Positions 44,957-56,700 of a stretch of 64,000 nucleotides of DNA are shown piece by piece (within the stretch, counting starts at the first letter, position 1; each line of letters begins with the position of its first letter). Source of the DNA: Earliella scabrosa (taxonomy: Eukaryota > Basidiomycota > Agaricomycetes > Polyporales > Polyporaceae); NCBI GenBank assembly GCA_022605405.1, contig JABYQQ010000002.1, positions 2,666,001-2,730,000 on the forward strand. The letters are read 5' to 3'. A program made the translations under genes and the position numbers. The notes beneath the pieces were generated by a model, which was given only the letters and a program-made list of their open reading frames with translations, made no database searches and was not told where the DNA came from.

Positions 44957-47588
44957 ATGAGCGAAACGCTCCTGTGCATTCTGCTGGTCACATCCTCCGC
45001 GAAAGGATCCAACCTGGTCTATCATTGGCCTCCGTCGCCCCAGACCATCCCCCGTCTCGCGCGCCCTCTGCCAACGAACGACTTCCCTGGTGCCTTCGCG
45101 GACAATCCATGGCGTGCCGCGAACAGCCCCGACAACCCTTCGGAGGAGGTGGCGGCAGATGGATCTGACTTCGCCCTGGACGACCCATCCGAGTACTACT
45201 GGCAGCGTCTGAGCACGCGTCGACACAGGTCTGTTTCCTTCAGCCGACACCCGCCCTCACACCCGACCTCACGGCGCGCATCACCGTCCAAAGACGGCAA
45301 AGCCAAAGACGACGCGAGCCATCTCGGCCTCGGATGCGGCGGGTGCGGGAGCAGCGTGTGCCCGACATGCGGGGAGACCGGCGACGAGTACGACACCCTC
45401 CTCGGGTACTCGACCGAGTTCCTCGCGCAGATCCTGTGCCCCCAGAGCTCGATGTGCCGCCAGAAGTTCGAGCTCGTCGTGGACGACCTCGCGTTCATCG
45501 GGCATCCGGTGTGTGCGGGCACGGACGGCGGGTGGCGGTTCAAGCAGGAGAAGGCGAGGGCGGCGACGACGCGCGGGCGCGTCGTCGAAGAAGGCGCAGT
45601 CCCCGGAGGAGGACGAGCGGAATATGACGCCGGAGAGGATGGAGCGGGGGGAGCGCGTTGGAGGCGAGGGCCGGGCGTTGCCCTTGCTCCAGACGGGGGA
45701 CTCTGGGATCAAGACGTTCCATTTTGTCGTCGTGTTGGACCTACCGGACCCGTCGTCCTCGGCTTCGGGAAATATCGCCAAGTATTTTGACACGGTGTAC
45801 CAGCAAGTTGCGTTCAACGTGACTGCCGTGCTCTATCAGGAGCAGGTCTTGAACCAGTATGTGGAGGCAGAATGCGAGAGGCTGGGCTCACTGAAGGAGG
45901 AGTACGCAAATAAAGGTATGTCGTCACCTACCTCATGTCGCGCGATTCTGAAGCGAGTCATAGGGGAATCGTACGCGGACCGCATGTATGAGGCACTCAC
46001 GGTCTCGAGTATCGCGCCGCTTTACCAGTCTATGAAGGAGAATACAATTGCACGTATAACTTTACACGACCTCCCTCTTGAGATACAACTCCCCCCGTAT
46101 CTAGACTCTCTCCTTCATGCTGATGAGGACGTCGACCACGAGGAAGAGTTCGACGATGAAGACGGCGAACCCAACGCTTGGGGTCCAGGCATGAGCTTCG
46201 CGTGGAGGCTCCCTGCCCTCACTCCGTGGAAAGCTTTGCTTCGCCTCGACGACGAGGACGAGCAGTCCGAGTTGGACATGCAGTTGCGCGCCGCGCAGCT
46301 CAATCCCGAAGAGCGCGACCTGGCCGAGCAGCTCATCAGGTTCCTCGACTCGGCGACCGTCATACTCAGTTTGGCGGAGATGGCAAGCTTGCTGGACTGG
46401 CACCTTGAGTCTCAGGTGTATCCCGCTGTGCGCTGGCTGGTGCTCCACCGAAGGGCGAAGATCGTGGACGTCGTCCACCCCAGCCTCAAGACGGTGTTCT
46501 CCGTTCTGCAAAAGTTCCCCTATCCGTACGTGCCCTCGTCGCGTTCTTGTTCACGAGTATAACTCCGCTGACATACGCACGCAGGCTCACGACCCTTTCC
46601 GCCGAGTTCTCGCGCACGTTCGCCCAAGCAGGCGTCCCGCCGCTCCCGAAGCTGCTCGCGATGATCTCGACGGCGACGCACAAGCCGACCGCGAACCACT
46701 TCTACGCAACGGTCGTCGGCTCGAAGGAGCTCATCCCGCTCTACCTCGACGTCGTGCTCTGGATGCTCAAGCGCGACCTCCTCATCCGCCTCCACCTGCG
46801 CATCCGCATCGTCGCCACCGAGGAGCTCAAGAAGCGCGTCCGCAAGGCCTGGGAGGAGCACGTCCTCCGTAAGCGGTCCCGGTCGCGCGCGCGCAACATC
46901 AGCCACAGCCGTGAGCGCACGGCGGACGGCTCTAGGGTCTCGCGCGGACGCGCGCGGCCGAAGGGCAACGTGGACGATGCGGAGGTGGACGACAAGGCCG
47001 GGCTTGTGCTGGAGACGGTGTCGGAGTCCAGCCCTGTCGAGTACTGGGTGTCGTTGAGCCCGAAGACGGCGCGCAAGCAGACAAGGCGGGGGTCGGAGGA
47101 CGAGACGAAGGACGAGGCGAACAGCGACGAGGAGCGGCGCGAGCGCGAGAAGCAGCAGGACGACCTGGACGAGGAGTTCCTGTCGAGCAGCGCGGACGAG
47201 GCCAAGTGGGAGGAGTACTACCAGAACGGCGGGAACGACAACATTGCGAGTATGATCAGCGATCCTGCGCGGGCGACGCCTCTCGAGCGGCGGTGGCTTG
47301 CGGGTATGTCGGAGGGCAAGGATCCTCATGTCGTGAAACGCTTCGAGCGGTGGGCCATCAGTTCATCTGTGTCTCTGTTCAGTCCGTCTGACGAGCTTCG
47401 CAGTATCCACCAGTATTCCGACGGAAAGTGCTCGGACGACGAGATCCTGTACAGGGCTGAAATCTCGCGCAAGCAGCTTCGCGAGGTCCTCCACCACTAC
47501 GAGGAATATGTACGTGCTAGGACCCCTCGCACTCATCCTGGACCACCTGACATCTCCTCAGCTCCAAACCTTCTTGCATACGTCATGA
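44957..47588 (+). CDS. NPR3: Npr3-like subunit of the GATOR1/SEACIT complex, one frameshift
   Basis: Npr3 forms with Npr2 and Iml1 the GTPase-activating complex that restrains TORC1 at the vacuole when amino acids are scarce. Exons 44957-45915, 45964-46525, 46585-47509 and 47562-47588; the introns keep phase, for about 823 residues. The start ETLLCILLVTSSAKGSNLVY is the typical Npr3 opening; IKTFHFVVVLDLPDPSSSAS, AKYFDTVYQQVAFNVTAVLY, LPALTPWKALLRL and the C-terminal YEEYLQTFLHTS are hallmarks. Between RFKQEKARAATTRGR and SSKKAQSPEEDE (about 45550-45590) the frame moves by +1 in a GC-rich linker; no intron of realistic size explains it. Because everything else is intact, this could be a sequence error or a recent loss-of-function change. 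The gene is tail to tail with the SDR gene, 38 bp apart. Confidence 0.88.
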
Positions 47589-47626
47589 GCAAGTCCAGCA
47601 TTGTTCACTCGTCTACCACATCCATG

Positions 47627-48683
47627 CTACTCCCCCGGGTTCCGATGCACCCATTCCAGCACCCTCTCCGCCTTCGAGCAGTCAAAGAAGCCCTTGTGAC
47701 CGCTCAGGTCCTTCCCCTCCTTGATCGGCACATGCTTTTAGCACCTCTCCCACAGCTCCATCGTCGGCACGTCGCTCGCGACGTCCGGCGCGGTGATGAA
47801 GAACGCCTCGTGCCCGCTCCACCTGCCGTCCTCGACGGTGAGCGCGAGGAGGAACGCCTCCGCGCCCGAGTCCTCCTGGACGTACCCCCACAGGTCGGTC
47901 ATGCGTGCCTGGGGGTCTTCGCGCATCGCGTCCTGCCGGCTCGGGAGAGACCAGCTCAGACGCAAGCTTGCGACGCGCATCGAGGGGTACCGCCGGACGA
48001 TCGTCTCTCCTTGGAGCTCGAGGATTCTGTGCGTGGTATCGTCAGCGGACCGGAGGAAGGCGTTGGGAGAGGGCTACGGTTGCGCGGACACAGACGTACA
48101 CTTTGGACAGCCCGTACGGCTCGTCTGGCCGGCATGGGTGCTCCTCGTCGAGCGGCAAGTACACAAAGTCCTTGCGCTCTGTCCAGACGAGCGGGATGAC
48201 GTTCACGGACGACGCTTGTGCGATGCGGTTGATCCCGAGCTGCTCGCACGCGTCGCTTTCAGAACCGTGTTTCTTAGCTCAAGAACTCACGTACCTCGGC
48301 CGCGGCGCGGAGAATGTTCCACGGTATCACGACGTTCCTGCAACGGAAATGAATCGCTCATTGGCGATACGTGCTTCCTATTGCTCCACTCACGTGTTGT
48401 GCGCCGCGACGACGTAGTCGCCGGGGGTCCGCATCGCGGCCAGCTGCACGACGCCCTCGCAGCCCTTGAGCAAGTTGTGCGCGGCGTCGTAGTCTCTGAG
48501 GTCCGCATGGTGGAACTCGAACATGGCGGCCTCCTTCGCGGCGGCGCGCTCGGGGAGGAGGTGCGCGAGGACGTCCGGCACGGAGGTGGAGTCGATTCCG
48601 ACGACGGTGTGGCCCTGGGCGACCGCGGCGAGGACGACGCGTGACCCGACGGAGCCGTTGCAGCCTGTCACTGCGATCTTCAT
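47627..48683 (-). CDS. NAD(P)-dependent epimerase/dehydratase (extended SDR), early stop
   Basis: Exons 48683-48394, 48337-48295, 48239-48100 and 48026 onward join in phase. The N-terminus MKIAVTGCNGSVGSR holds the Rossmann dinucleotide motif (G-C-N-G-S-V-G), VVGIDS follows at the second strand, and PYGLSK gives the catalytic Tyr-x-x-x-Lys. VRRYPSMRVASLRLSW and the substrate-side segments fit extended SDRs acting on sugar nucleotides or similar substrates; the actual substrate is unknown. After MELWERC there is a TAA (47738-47740), yet the same frame continues KHVPIKEGKDLSGHKGFF, SKAERVLEWVHRNPGE to a second stop at 47627. The early stop removes 36 C-terminal residues that look conserved, giving 253 instead of about 290 residues. 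It may be inactive, or a sequencing error. Confidence 0.8.
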
Positions 48684-48952
48684 GTTGTGTCCGAAATAAG
48701 CGTGTAGCTGCTGAAGCCCGTAGTCAATCGATTTCTGGATCTCCGACGGGACGAGGCCTAAATGCTTACTGCTGTGCGTCGAACGGGCTTTCTTCTGGTG
48801 ATCGTATTCGTGTGAGCGTGGTGTGCTCCGGGTGTAAGTATCTGGTAGATCGCGGGGCGTTGCGGTGCCGGTATAAGTAGAGAGATACGATACCGTCCCG
48901 GCGCAAGCTTGGTTGACTTGAATGCGGGGCCTGCGCCACGGTCGGAGAAATA
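48684..48952. promoter_or_regulatory. Upstream region of the SDR gene
   Basis: Lies between the SDR start (48683, minus) and the 5'-truncated SDR relic (from about 48953, plus). It contains no sequence resembling the missing N-terminal half of the relic. Promoter role is inferred from position only. Confidence 0.3.
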
Positions 48953-49581
48953 CGCGCGTACATCGTCGTGCCCGGAATCATCTACGGCCGCCCCTCCGGC
49001 CCACTGTTCGACGCGGGAATCGCGAAGCGCAACATGGCGCAGGTCGCGGGCTTCGCGCAGATGTTCCTCCTGCGCGGCCGCGCGGGCGTCATGAGTACCG
49101 GCGCGTCCATCTGGGCGGACATCCACGCTGACGATAAGCAGTATTAGTGCTACCTCCTCCTCACCCCCACCGGGAAAGCTGACGGCCCTTTGACGCAGTG
49201 GCGGAGCTCTACTATCTCCTCTTCGACGCCGCGCTCTTCAACCCCTCCAAGATCGGGCATGGCCCGGAGGGCTACTTCTTCGCGGAAAACGGCGAGCACT
49301 CGCTGCACGCGCTCGCGCGGGCGGTCGGGGATGCGCTCGTCGCTGTCGGGCGCGCCACCGAGGCGGAGCCGAACGAGTTCACCCCCGAGGAGCGCCTGAA
49401 GTACTTCGGGAGCGAGTTCGCGGCGAACTTGAACTTCACGAACGCGCGTGTGCGCGCGGACCGCGCGAGGCGGGACTGGGCGCCTAGGTACACGACGGAG
49501 GACATGCTGAAGAGTGCGAGGGAGGAGGTCGAGGATCTGGTGAAGAAACAGGCGGCGGCTGCGTGGGAGCTGTCTGCGTGA
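48953..49581 (+). pseudogene. 5'-truncated second SDR, C-terminal half only
   Basis: The frame opens with RAYIVVPGIIYGRPSGPLFD, continues QVAGFAQMFLLRGRAGVMST and ASIWADIHADD, and after an intron reads AELYYLLFDAALFNPSKIGH, GPEGYFFAENGEHSLHALAR and a helical C-terminus to a TGA at 49579-49581. This is the C-terminal half of a NAD(P)-binding epimerase-like protein; the IWADIH and YFFAENGEHS motifs are typical. The N-terminal Rossmann motif and the Tyr-x-x-x-Lys part are absent upstream. At the expected donor (about 49132) the sequence is GACG|ATAAGC where GTAAGC would restore phase, so the splice site also looks mutated. Unlikely to be expressed as a working enzyme. Confidence 0.7.
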
Positions 49582-49646
49582 AGTTCAGTCTCGGGAGACG
49601 TGTAGATACCAATGTCCATGTAGAGATCCATTATCCAGGGAATGTA

Positions 49647-51978
49647 CTATAATGACAACAGTGTCCGTGTCCGAGTGAGTAAGTGAGTGGGAGTACATGC
49701 CGGTATAGGATTACGAATAAATCCGGGGTATTGATGGGTAGTGTGTCGCATGCAGTACAGAGTAGTGTCGCAAACGAGGGACGGAGTGATGATAGGATGT
49801 CCGTAGTCATGCAAAGGGATGTGGGGTAGTCTGTAGTCGAGGCGGCGGCGTGGAGCGTGTATGTCCGGGGTGTCCTTGAAGTGCCAGCGGACTGTATCGA
49901 CCTCGCGTCAGTCATTATCGACACACAAGCAAAAGGCAGCTCGACTCACATAGCACATGCTCCCCCGCGTCATACGCATACCCAAAGAAGTCCTCCTTAT
50001 GGAAGCACTTCTGCGGCCAGCGCATGTCCGCCGAGTACGCCTCATCGATATCCTCCTCGTCCTCGTTCTCTTCTTCGACCTCTCCCTCGCCATCGTCCAG
50101 ATAGTCGTCGTACACATCCGGGTAGTCCATCCCGCCATAGCCGTGCCCTCCAAACGCCCCCACCCCAGCCTTCTCGTCCGGGTCGGCGTCTGCGGTGATG
50201 CTCCCGCTCTTGATCGCATCGCGGTAAGCCCGGCACTCCTTATCGACCGCCTTCCACGTCGCCCAGCGCGGCACCCGTGCGCGGCGGTAGCCCGTGCGCA
50301 CCCCTAGGCGGTTGACGTACCGGCACTCGGTCGCGACATAGAGTGCTGAGCGCACGGGGTTCCACGCAAGTCCTGCGACGGCGTTGTTCCCCGTTGAGAG
50401 CTCGTACACGCACTCCTCTGCTCGCAGGTCCCACATCTTGACCTGCTGGGTGATGTCGCCCCCAGTGAACAGTGCTGGTAGTGGGACATTAATCCTCCGT
50501 ATGAGAACACGAGATGAGACAGGCAGTGCTCACTTGGGATGCCGTCTGGATGCACAAGGACGACGTCGGTGCATCCCTCGCGCTGCAGGCCGGTGTTGAA
50601 GGTGAGGACAGGAAGCGGGCCGCGCATAGCCGTCGCTCCCCGCAGTGATGAACACATGCGGGTCCTGAGGGCTCGTCGCTATCTTCTCGACCTCACCGCC
50701 GTGCCCCAGATACCGCGCGACACGGCGCCCGCCATGCTCGAGGTCGATCGGCATGCATGCGTACCCGCCAGACTCCTCTGCGCCTTCGGCACAAAGTAAG
50801 TGCCCGCTCGGCTCGTGCAGTTGCCACGCAGCGGGAAAGTAGGTGGAGTCGTCGCCAAAGGCGACTGTGGTGTGCGTTCCTGGCGCGGTCAGGTCCCATA
50901 CTGCCGCCTGTCCGGTGCCTGCGCGTGCGAGGCGGCCGTTCGGGAGAACCACGAGCAGAGGGTCGAAGTGGCCTTGCGAGGCCAGCGTGTGGACGTTGGG
51001 AAGACGCTTCGGCACTCTGCCAGCGTTGTCCGGCGCAAACGAGAAGGATTTGACGCAGTCGTCATCCGCCAGGAAGACGAGTTTACGCGACTCGTCCGTG
51101 GTAACGTAGCGCGGGACGCTCGATAGCCCCGGGTCTATGGACGCGCCTTCCAAGAAGTCGGTTGATTGGTCTCCGAGGAGGTAGTAGTGCAGCAGTGGGT
51201 CGCGGCCCTTCCAGCCCCCGCCCATTGCCATCGCGAGGATTGTCCCGTCTGATGAGAGCGACATGTCGAACGGCGCAGACGAAAGGGTGTCCACTGTGAG
51301 CTGCGCACGCGCCTGATGGATGTTGTGGGCGAGGGGATGCGCTTTCGTAGCAGAGGGGGCGAATCCGCCACGGAAGCGGGAGAGACGGGTAGTGAGCGGA
51401 TGCGGTCGGAGCGACTTGGTCCATGGTCGCACACGGGCGAATGCAGGTAGCTTCGGAGTGGCTGAGAGCGCGGGCGTACGATAGCAGCGCATGAAGGGAT
51501 GAGACTCGTCGGTTACTGATACAAGGCCATAAGATAGAGACACTTACGAGCTCCGGGCTTCAGTAGGCTAGTGTAGAACTTGACGAATGCGTCGAGTAAA
51601 TCGGACCCTAGTCGAGTCGAAGCCAAAATGTATGTATCAGAAGTGAAGGAGCGCACCTGCATTCTCCAACGCATCTTCCACGAATGGCTCGTCGTCGGAG
51701 TGCGCGAACGATACCAAGGACGAGACGCCGCCCTCCTGGCTGTATGCGTACTGGAAGGACTTATCGAGAATGCCGTGTGCCTTCTCGACGATTCTCGGGA
51801 GGTCCGGGGAAGCCTTCCTCTCCGCGTCGCGCACTACGGTGCAGACGTCCTCGAGGATCTTGCCATACTGCTGATTCCTGGCCTTCCTGTCGGCGTCGGT
51901 GGACTTGACCGCTTGATGCGCCTCGAGATGCTGGGCCAGCCTGTCGAGCAGCACGAGCCATGGGCCGTGGTGCGCCAT
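49647..51978 (-). pseudogene. WD40-type protein with frameshifts and a small deletion
   Basis: The start MAHHGPWLVLLDRLAQHLEA at 51978 is convincing. A first exon (SPDLPRIVEKAHGILDKSFQ) is followed after an intron by FVKFYTSLLKPGA. A one-base loss in GCTCGTAAGTGTC then shifts frame before LSYGLVSVTDESHPF. The propeller part follows (PFDMSLSSDGTILAMAMGGG; FLADDDCVKSFSFAP; GRLARAGTGQAAVWDL; VFITAGSDGYA). At 50600-50625 the end of one blade is missing: SDGYA is followed in another frame by GPLPVLTFNTGLQREGCTDV, so a non-triplet deletion removed the usual WD dipeptide region. Later parts (MWDLRAEECVYELSTGNNAV; YEEDED-type acidic stretch; FHKEDFFGYAYDAGEH) are intact. Without the shifts it would be an ordinary basidiomycete WD40 protein of unknown role. 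Confidence 0.75.
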
Positions 51979-52650
51979 GGCAAGAGAATAGATACACGAA
52001 GAGAGACAGACTTTGGTATAGAGTGTGATCAAGCCCTCGGAGTGCTGCGACAAGCGGGTGTTCGATGGGAGAGGTCCATGAGCGCCAAATGCGTACTAGT
52101 TCAGGCCGCATCTGGGGCCAGATCTCTCGTCTACCACCCTCCTTCTGCGCGACCTTTGCCGAGCTTCAGGCGCGAAGAGACGTCGACATACGCGACAGTC
52201 CGGAGTACTAGCGGGGGAGAGCTAGGCAGCGTAGACAACAGGGAGAGGATGGCGGCGGAGGGCAAGATGAGGGCAACTTAAGCCACTGACGCGTTTGTAC
52301 GTGATCGTGCGCAAGCTCGTGCGCGACGCGTCCATGGCGCCTCCCCAATCGGGCAGCCTCCTACCAACCTCCTCAAGTCCTCGAACACTGACTCAATCCC
52401 ATATGCTCTTCTCGTCCCCCACCATGCCCCTGCAGATCCGCACAGTACCTGCGTGAGGCGTCGTCCAAGGTCCTACCGCCCTCTTCGCGCGCATCGCTCG
52501 ACGATACGGTGATCATCTGCTCCAAGTCTGTATACGCCTGTGCATGCGTGACGTCCGCGGAGATCGCCCTCGACGCCAGCGGACCCTAACCCACCTCTCG
52601 CTTGCCATATAGTTGCTCTTGGAACTCGCAAGACGATCACGACCTCAGCC
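51979..52650. other. Region between divergent genes
   Basis: Separates the start of the WD40 relic (minus) from the start of the glycosyltransferase-like gene (plus), so it should contain both promoters. No clear core promoter motif or repeat was seen. Confidence 0.4.
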
Positions 52651-54575
52651 ATGACTGCATCGAGGAGGTTGACCTTCGTTTACTACTGCTCGGGCCACGG
52701 TACGTCGTGCCATCTTGGTATCGTTGCCCAGCATTCATTTAGCCACAGGGTATGGCCACGCTAAGCGTGTCTCTGCATTTGCACGTCATCCTCTCAGCTT
52801 GGAGAACGCTCCTACCATCCATATCGTGTCCTCAGCCCCCAAGCACGTCTTCGCGGACAGCATAGCAGTAGGAGGTGAGTGTGGACCTTTTCCAACTACT
52901 CTGTTTGTTTCTGGAATCGGCCTCAAACCCGCAACTTCCCCATTCATTCTCTGACCGTATCGTCCCACTTCTATAGATTGGATATCATGGCATACACCGA
53001 GTATGCAAGATACATCGAACATCTGACCCACTTCCCCTCGTTACTGGATGTCCATAAAATGACCTGCTTACATAGTTTCCGGCCCTATATCGCAATGCGC
53101 ATATAGACCCAGTCATTGTACAACCACTTGCGTGAGTCGATCTCAATGTTTGTCTCCCACTGACGCTCATTCCTATTTAGCTACCGTGTAGATCGTCAGA
53201 AGAGCTCAGAAAGAGAACAAGACCTGGGATGAGTCGCAATGTCTCAAAGCTATCCACGCAGATTGCGTTCTGAGCGATGCCGCCTTCCTCGGATGGTGAG
53301 AACCCCTCGTACTGTGCTCTGAACAGTGTCCTGACCTGGATTGTCCAGTCTTGCTGCGCATCATGCAGAGATACCCTCCATCCTGATCACCAACTTATCC
53401 TTCGACGCCGTCTACAGGTGTCTGTATACTCCTCTCATTGATGAGCCAAACAAGGCTGAGCAACTCGCCTTGAATGGGATGCTCTCGCCCCATTCCGCGA
53501 ACGCACAAGAGGAACTGGAGCCGGACGTGCCCATAGCGTTCGAGGTACTCGCGCCTCTGGTAGAGCACATCCATTCCGGCTATCGTTGTGCAGATCTATT
53601 GTTGACGCTCCCGGGCGCGATCCCACTGCCGTCCTTTGCAACGCATCCCAGCCTTCCTTCTCCCGACTGGGTGGACATTGAAAGTCGCTGCTTCAAGTCC
53701 TTCGTTGTCGACCATTTGATGCAACCGCCGTCGTCCTATCAACTCCTTCCACAGCTGCCCTTTCCTGATGCCTGCTCGCCGAAACCCCTGAGACGAGAGA
53801 TCCGTGCGGCGCCTCTCCTCGTACGTTCCCCGGATCCTACCGTGTACACACTTGAAGGTCGCAGTCGATTCCTTGACTCGATAGGGATTCCTGCGCACCT
53901 GCACGACCCAAATACGACCAAGATCCTCATCGTCTCCTTTGGCGAGCAGGCCTTCCACAAGCCATCCAGTCGGTCTCACAGTCGCACTCCATCCAAGGCG
54001 ACTACGCCAAGCGCTGCTTCGCGCTCGCCAACGCACGCCGCATCCAAGCAGACGGCCTCCCCTCCAATGGGTTCCATCGACACCGAACGGCACGCGCAAG
54101 CTCAGACCGACGCGCTGCATCCCGCAGCGGTCCCGACGTCGCCGCGCACAGCGAGCATGGCGACGTTCCAGCCCAACCCACCAGACAGATTCGACAACGC
54201 AGAGCCCCGTTGGGACGCATCCGCGCCTTCCTCTGAGAACACGCATATGGACGAGGCGGCGGACGTGCGCATCCTGCCAGACGACTCGTGGATCGCGATC
54301 GTGTGTGGGGTGCCGAAGGACTGGGGGCAAGAAGACGGCGATGCGCTCCCGGACGGGTTCTTCGTCGCGCCGTGGGAGGTGTACTGATGCCGGACCTGAC
54401 GGCGGCGGCGGACGCGCTCCTGGGCAAGCTCGGGTACGGGACCGTGTCGGAGTGCGTGGACGCGTGCACGCCGTTCGTGTACGTGCCGCGGCCGCTGTTC
54501 GTCGAGGAGCACGGGCTGCGGTCGAACGACAAGCCAGCTGTGGACGCTGGTGCTCCCCTGGTCCTCCCACATTAG
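52651..54575 (+). pseudogene. GT-B glycosyltransferase-like gene, frameshifted and missing its end
   Basis: MTASRRLTFVYYCSGHG, then a 46-nt intron, then YGHAKRVSAFARHPLSLENA: the G-H-G-x-G-H-A-x-R loop is typical of GT-B-type glycosyltransferase-like proteins. Further exons give ALYRNAHIDPVIVQPLA, YRVDRQKS, HADCVLSDAAFLGCLAAHHA, EIPSILITNLSFDAVY, SPDWVDIESRCFKSFVVDHL, TKILIVSFGEQAFHKPS, a Ser/Thr/Pro-rich insertion, and SWIAIVCGVPKDWGQEDGD. Faults: a frame change with missing residues between YRVDRQKS and TWDESQC (about 53220); two extra bases before MPDLTAAADALLGKLGYGTV (about 54385); and abrupt loss of homology after FVEEHGLR at 54521. The missing end is at 44352-44641. Substrate is unknown. 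Confidence 0.75.
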
Positions 54576-56169
54576 GATCTGGGCGCTTTTACACCTTGAC
54601 CATCACCACCAGATCACCACCCACCCAATGCTCTTCAGAGGATTCTCGTTCTAGAGATCCAACGTATGATGTACTGAATATATCGAAAAATTAGTGCTCG
54701 ATATACAGGATGGTCAAAAAGAGCACCTGCTCAATTCACGCCAACTTACTTGAACGGCGAGCAGGGAGATGATGAAACCCTCATGAACACCATTCACCTC
54801 TCGAACGTAGCTTGCGGCCCGCGGGTTCCACGCATTGTATACGTAAGTCAGTGCTCACTGCAGCTTCAGTGCTCTGATTTTATAACTCTCCTAGCCACTT
54901 CACCATCATGCCGTCCAGCTCGCCAAGACGAACAACGTCCTCGTCGGCACCCGGACAGGCTAGGCTGGGGACGGCGCGACATGACCATGGAGTCCGTTGG
55001 TCTCCGAGGTATCGCTCGCTTTACGTTGTAGCGCTCCGAGTCCTTACACACGAGCTGTTCGTGGACAGGATGAGTTCGTGTCGTGCTTCATCTACCAAGT
55101 CAACGCCCTCGCCGCCGGCTGGACGGGATCTCGCCCAAGTTCCGACTACACACATCACTCTTGGCCCGGATACTCGTTTTAGAGAGGGGGTTGCGAGATT
55201 GCTCGGGAGGGCATGATAACGCCCGAGAGTGTCGCCTTGCCCCTTCTAGAGAGTGTCTCCGAGGTGTACACCCGTGAGTCCGATTCTGCGTACTACGACC
55301 CCTCTAGGATCGAGTGCGCGGCCGCTGACGAGACGAACGTCCGTAGGGAGCTGTGGAGATCGCGCATGCGGTCAAGGAGCTCGTCGACCCGAACAACAAG
55401 AAGCCGGGAGGCAGGGGTTCAGTGGTTTTACGGGCCTCTAGCATGGTCGACCGTGTTCGCTTACTTCGTTGGTGAATGTGGACAAGAACGAGCGGATCTG
55501 GCGGGCGCGAGCTGTCGCTGGCGCAAGACCTGGAAAGTTGAAAGCTGACGATAGATGTGGGGAACTTGGACACTCGATGTTCGATGCTCGGTATTCGGTG
55601 TCCAGCAAACGTGCATGCGTCCTGGAGGGTTCGAAAGTTCGCGCCCCCAGTGGTGGGATCCGCCATGCGCGCCACAGCGAAGGCACGATCCGCGAGTCGC
55701 TCACGCACGGCAAGCCATTTGGAAGCCGGAGGTCAGAAGCCGGCGGAGTGGGCGTTGTGGGACGGGAAAGAGGTAGGGAACGGCTCATGGATGAGGGATT
55801 GGAGGCGGCGAGGGTCGAGGTTCGACGGGGGTCCATACGAGCCAGCGCGACGGGGCATCGAAGTGGGACACGCACGCTACATTAGTATGCACGAGCGGGC
55901 TACAAGAACTCGCAGACTGGATTGTTACGAGTACCTCTTGCTGAATCTCCTAATTAGGTCCTCGTCGCTTCTGACATCAGTGTGCTGATGTCCCAATTCT
56001 GCAGCTTCCGTTGTCTCGTTTGCCAGAAGACAAACAAGGCTGTCCTCGGGTCAGGGCAAGACCTCTCGAGCACCCGCTCCTCATGGCCGTGATGGGCACG
56101 AAGGACGTGTGCTCCAGGGCGCCTGCCCCGTTCGACTGTCCATCGCCCTACGAGACAGCCCGGATCAGC
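54576..56169. other. Open frames of unknown status
   Basis: Plus frames near 54890-55200 (e.g. DEFVSCFIYQVNALAAGW) and 55213-55548 have protein-like patches, but I could not recognise a family or build a splice chain. Probably more decayed coding sequence. Confidence 0.3.
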
Positions 56170-56700
56170 ATCCACGAAGGAACACTTTTCGCCGGCGACC
56201 AGTGGGCTATGGCGGCCACCGTGCCGTCGCCACCCTTCTCATAGCTTACCGAGTCTGGTAAGTCCCAATTTCAAGTTTCACGACATCCGAGCTAGACTGA
56301 CCTGAGACGAACTTCAGGCAACACCGTGCTCTCGTCAAGTCACATCTCCGGCAAGGTTGCACCCGGACCAAGGTTGAACGGGCGCCCGCGCTGCTCGTCG
56401 AGTCCGGTGCCCTCGATTGTGCGCTTTGGGCGAGTGCTTCGTCCTCGCCTATCTCGGCGTGTGCATTACCGAGCGTTCACTCCTCTCAGGTCATCGTGAT
56501 GATCTACGAACTTGTCGCACTCGAGCTCGGCGAATCCGCTCCTCATTGTGCGTCTCCTTTGCCCGTTAGCACTTGTCGCTGACGATGACATTGCCTTGCA
56601 GGGGGATGTACCCGACCCTCATCATCATTCTGTGTGCACTCAACCAGAAGCTCTGCGATGTCGGGCCCCGATCTTGCCTATTGGACGGAACCCGTACCGC
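56170..56700 (+). pseudogene. Fragment of a multi-span membrane protein
   Basis: Three plus-strand pieces resemble the middle and late part of a serpentine-type membrane protein family I recall from Agaricomycetes: HRAVATLLIAYRVW, then after a GTAAGT...TTCAG intron QHRALVKSHLRQGCTRTKVE, RAPALLVESGALDCALW and QVIVMIYELVALELG, and after another intron GMYPTLIIILCALNQK. The N-terminal spans were not found upstream and the frame is lost after 56700. Identification rests on pattern memory. Confidence 0.4.

Noticed and set aside
46520..47329. Minus-strand 269-codon frame antisense to NPR3
   Set aside because: Low-complexity Leu/Arg/Val-rich antisense shadow of a GC-rich conserved exon.
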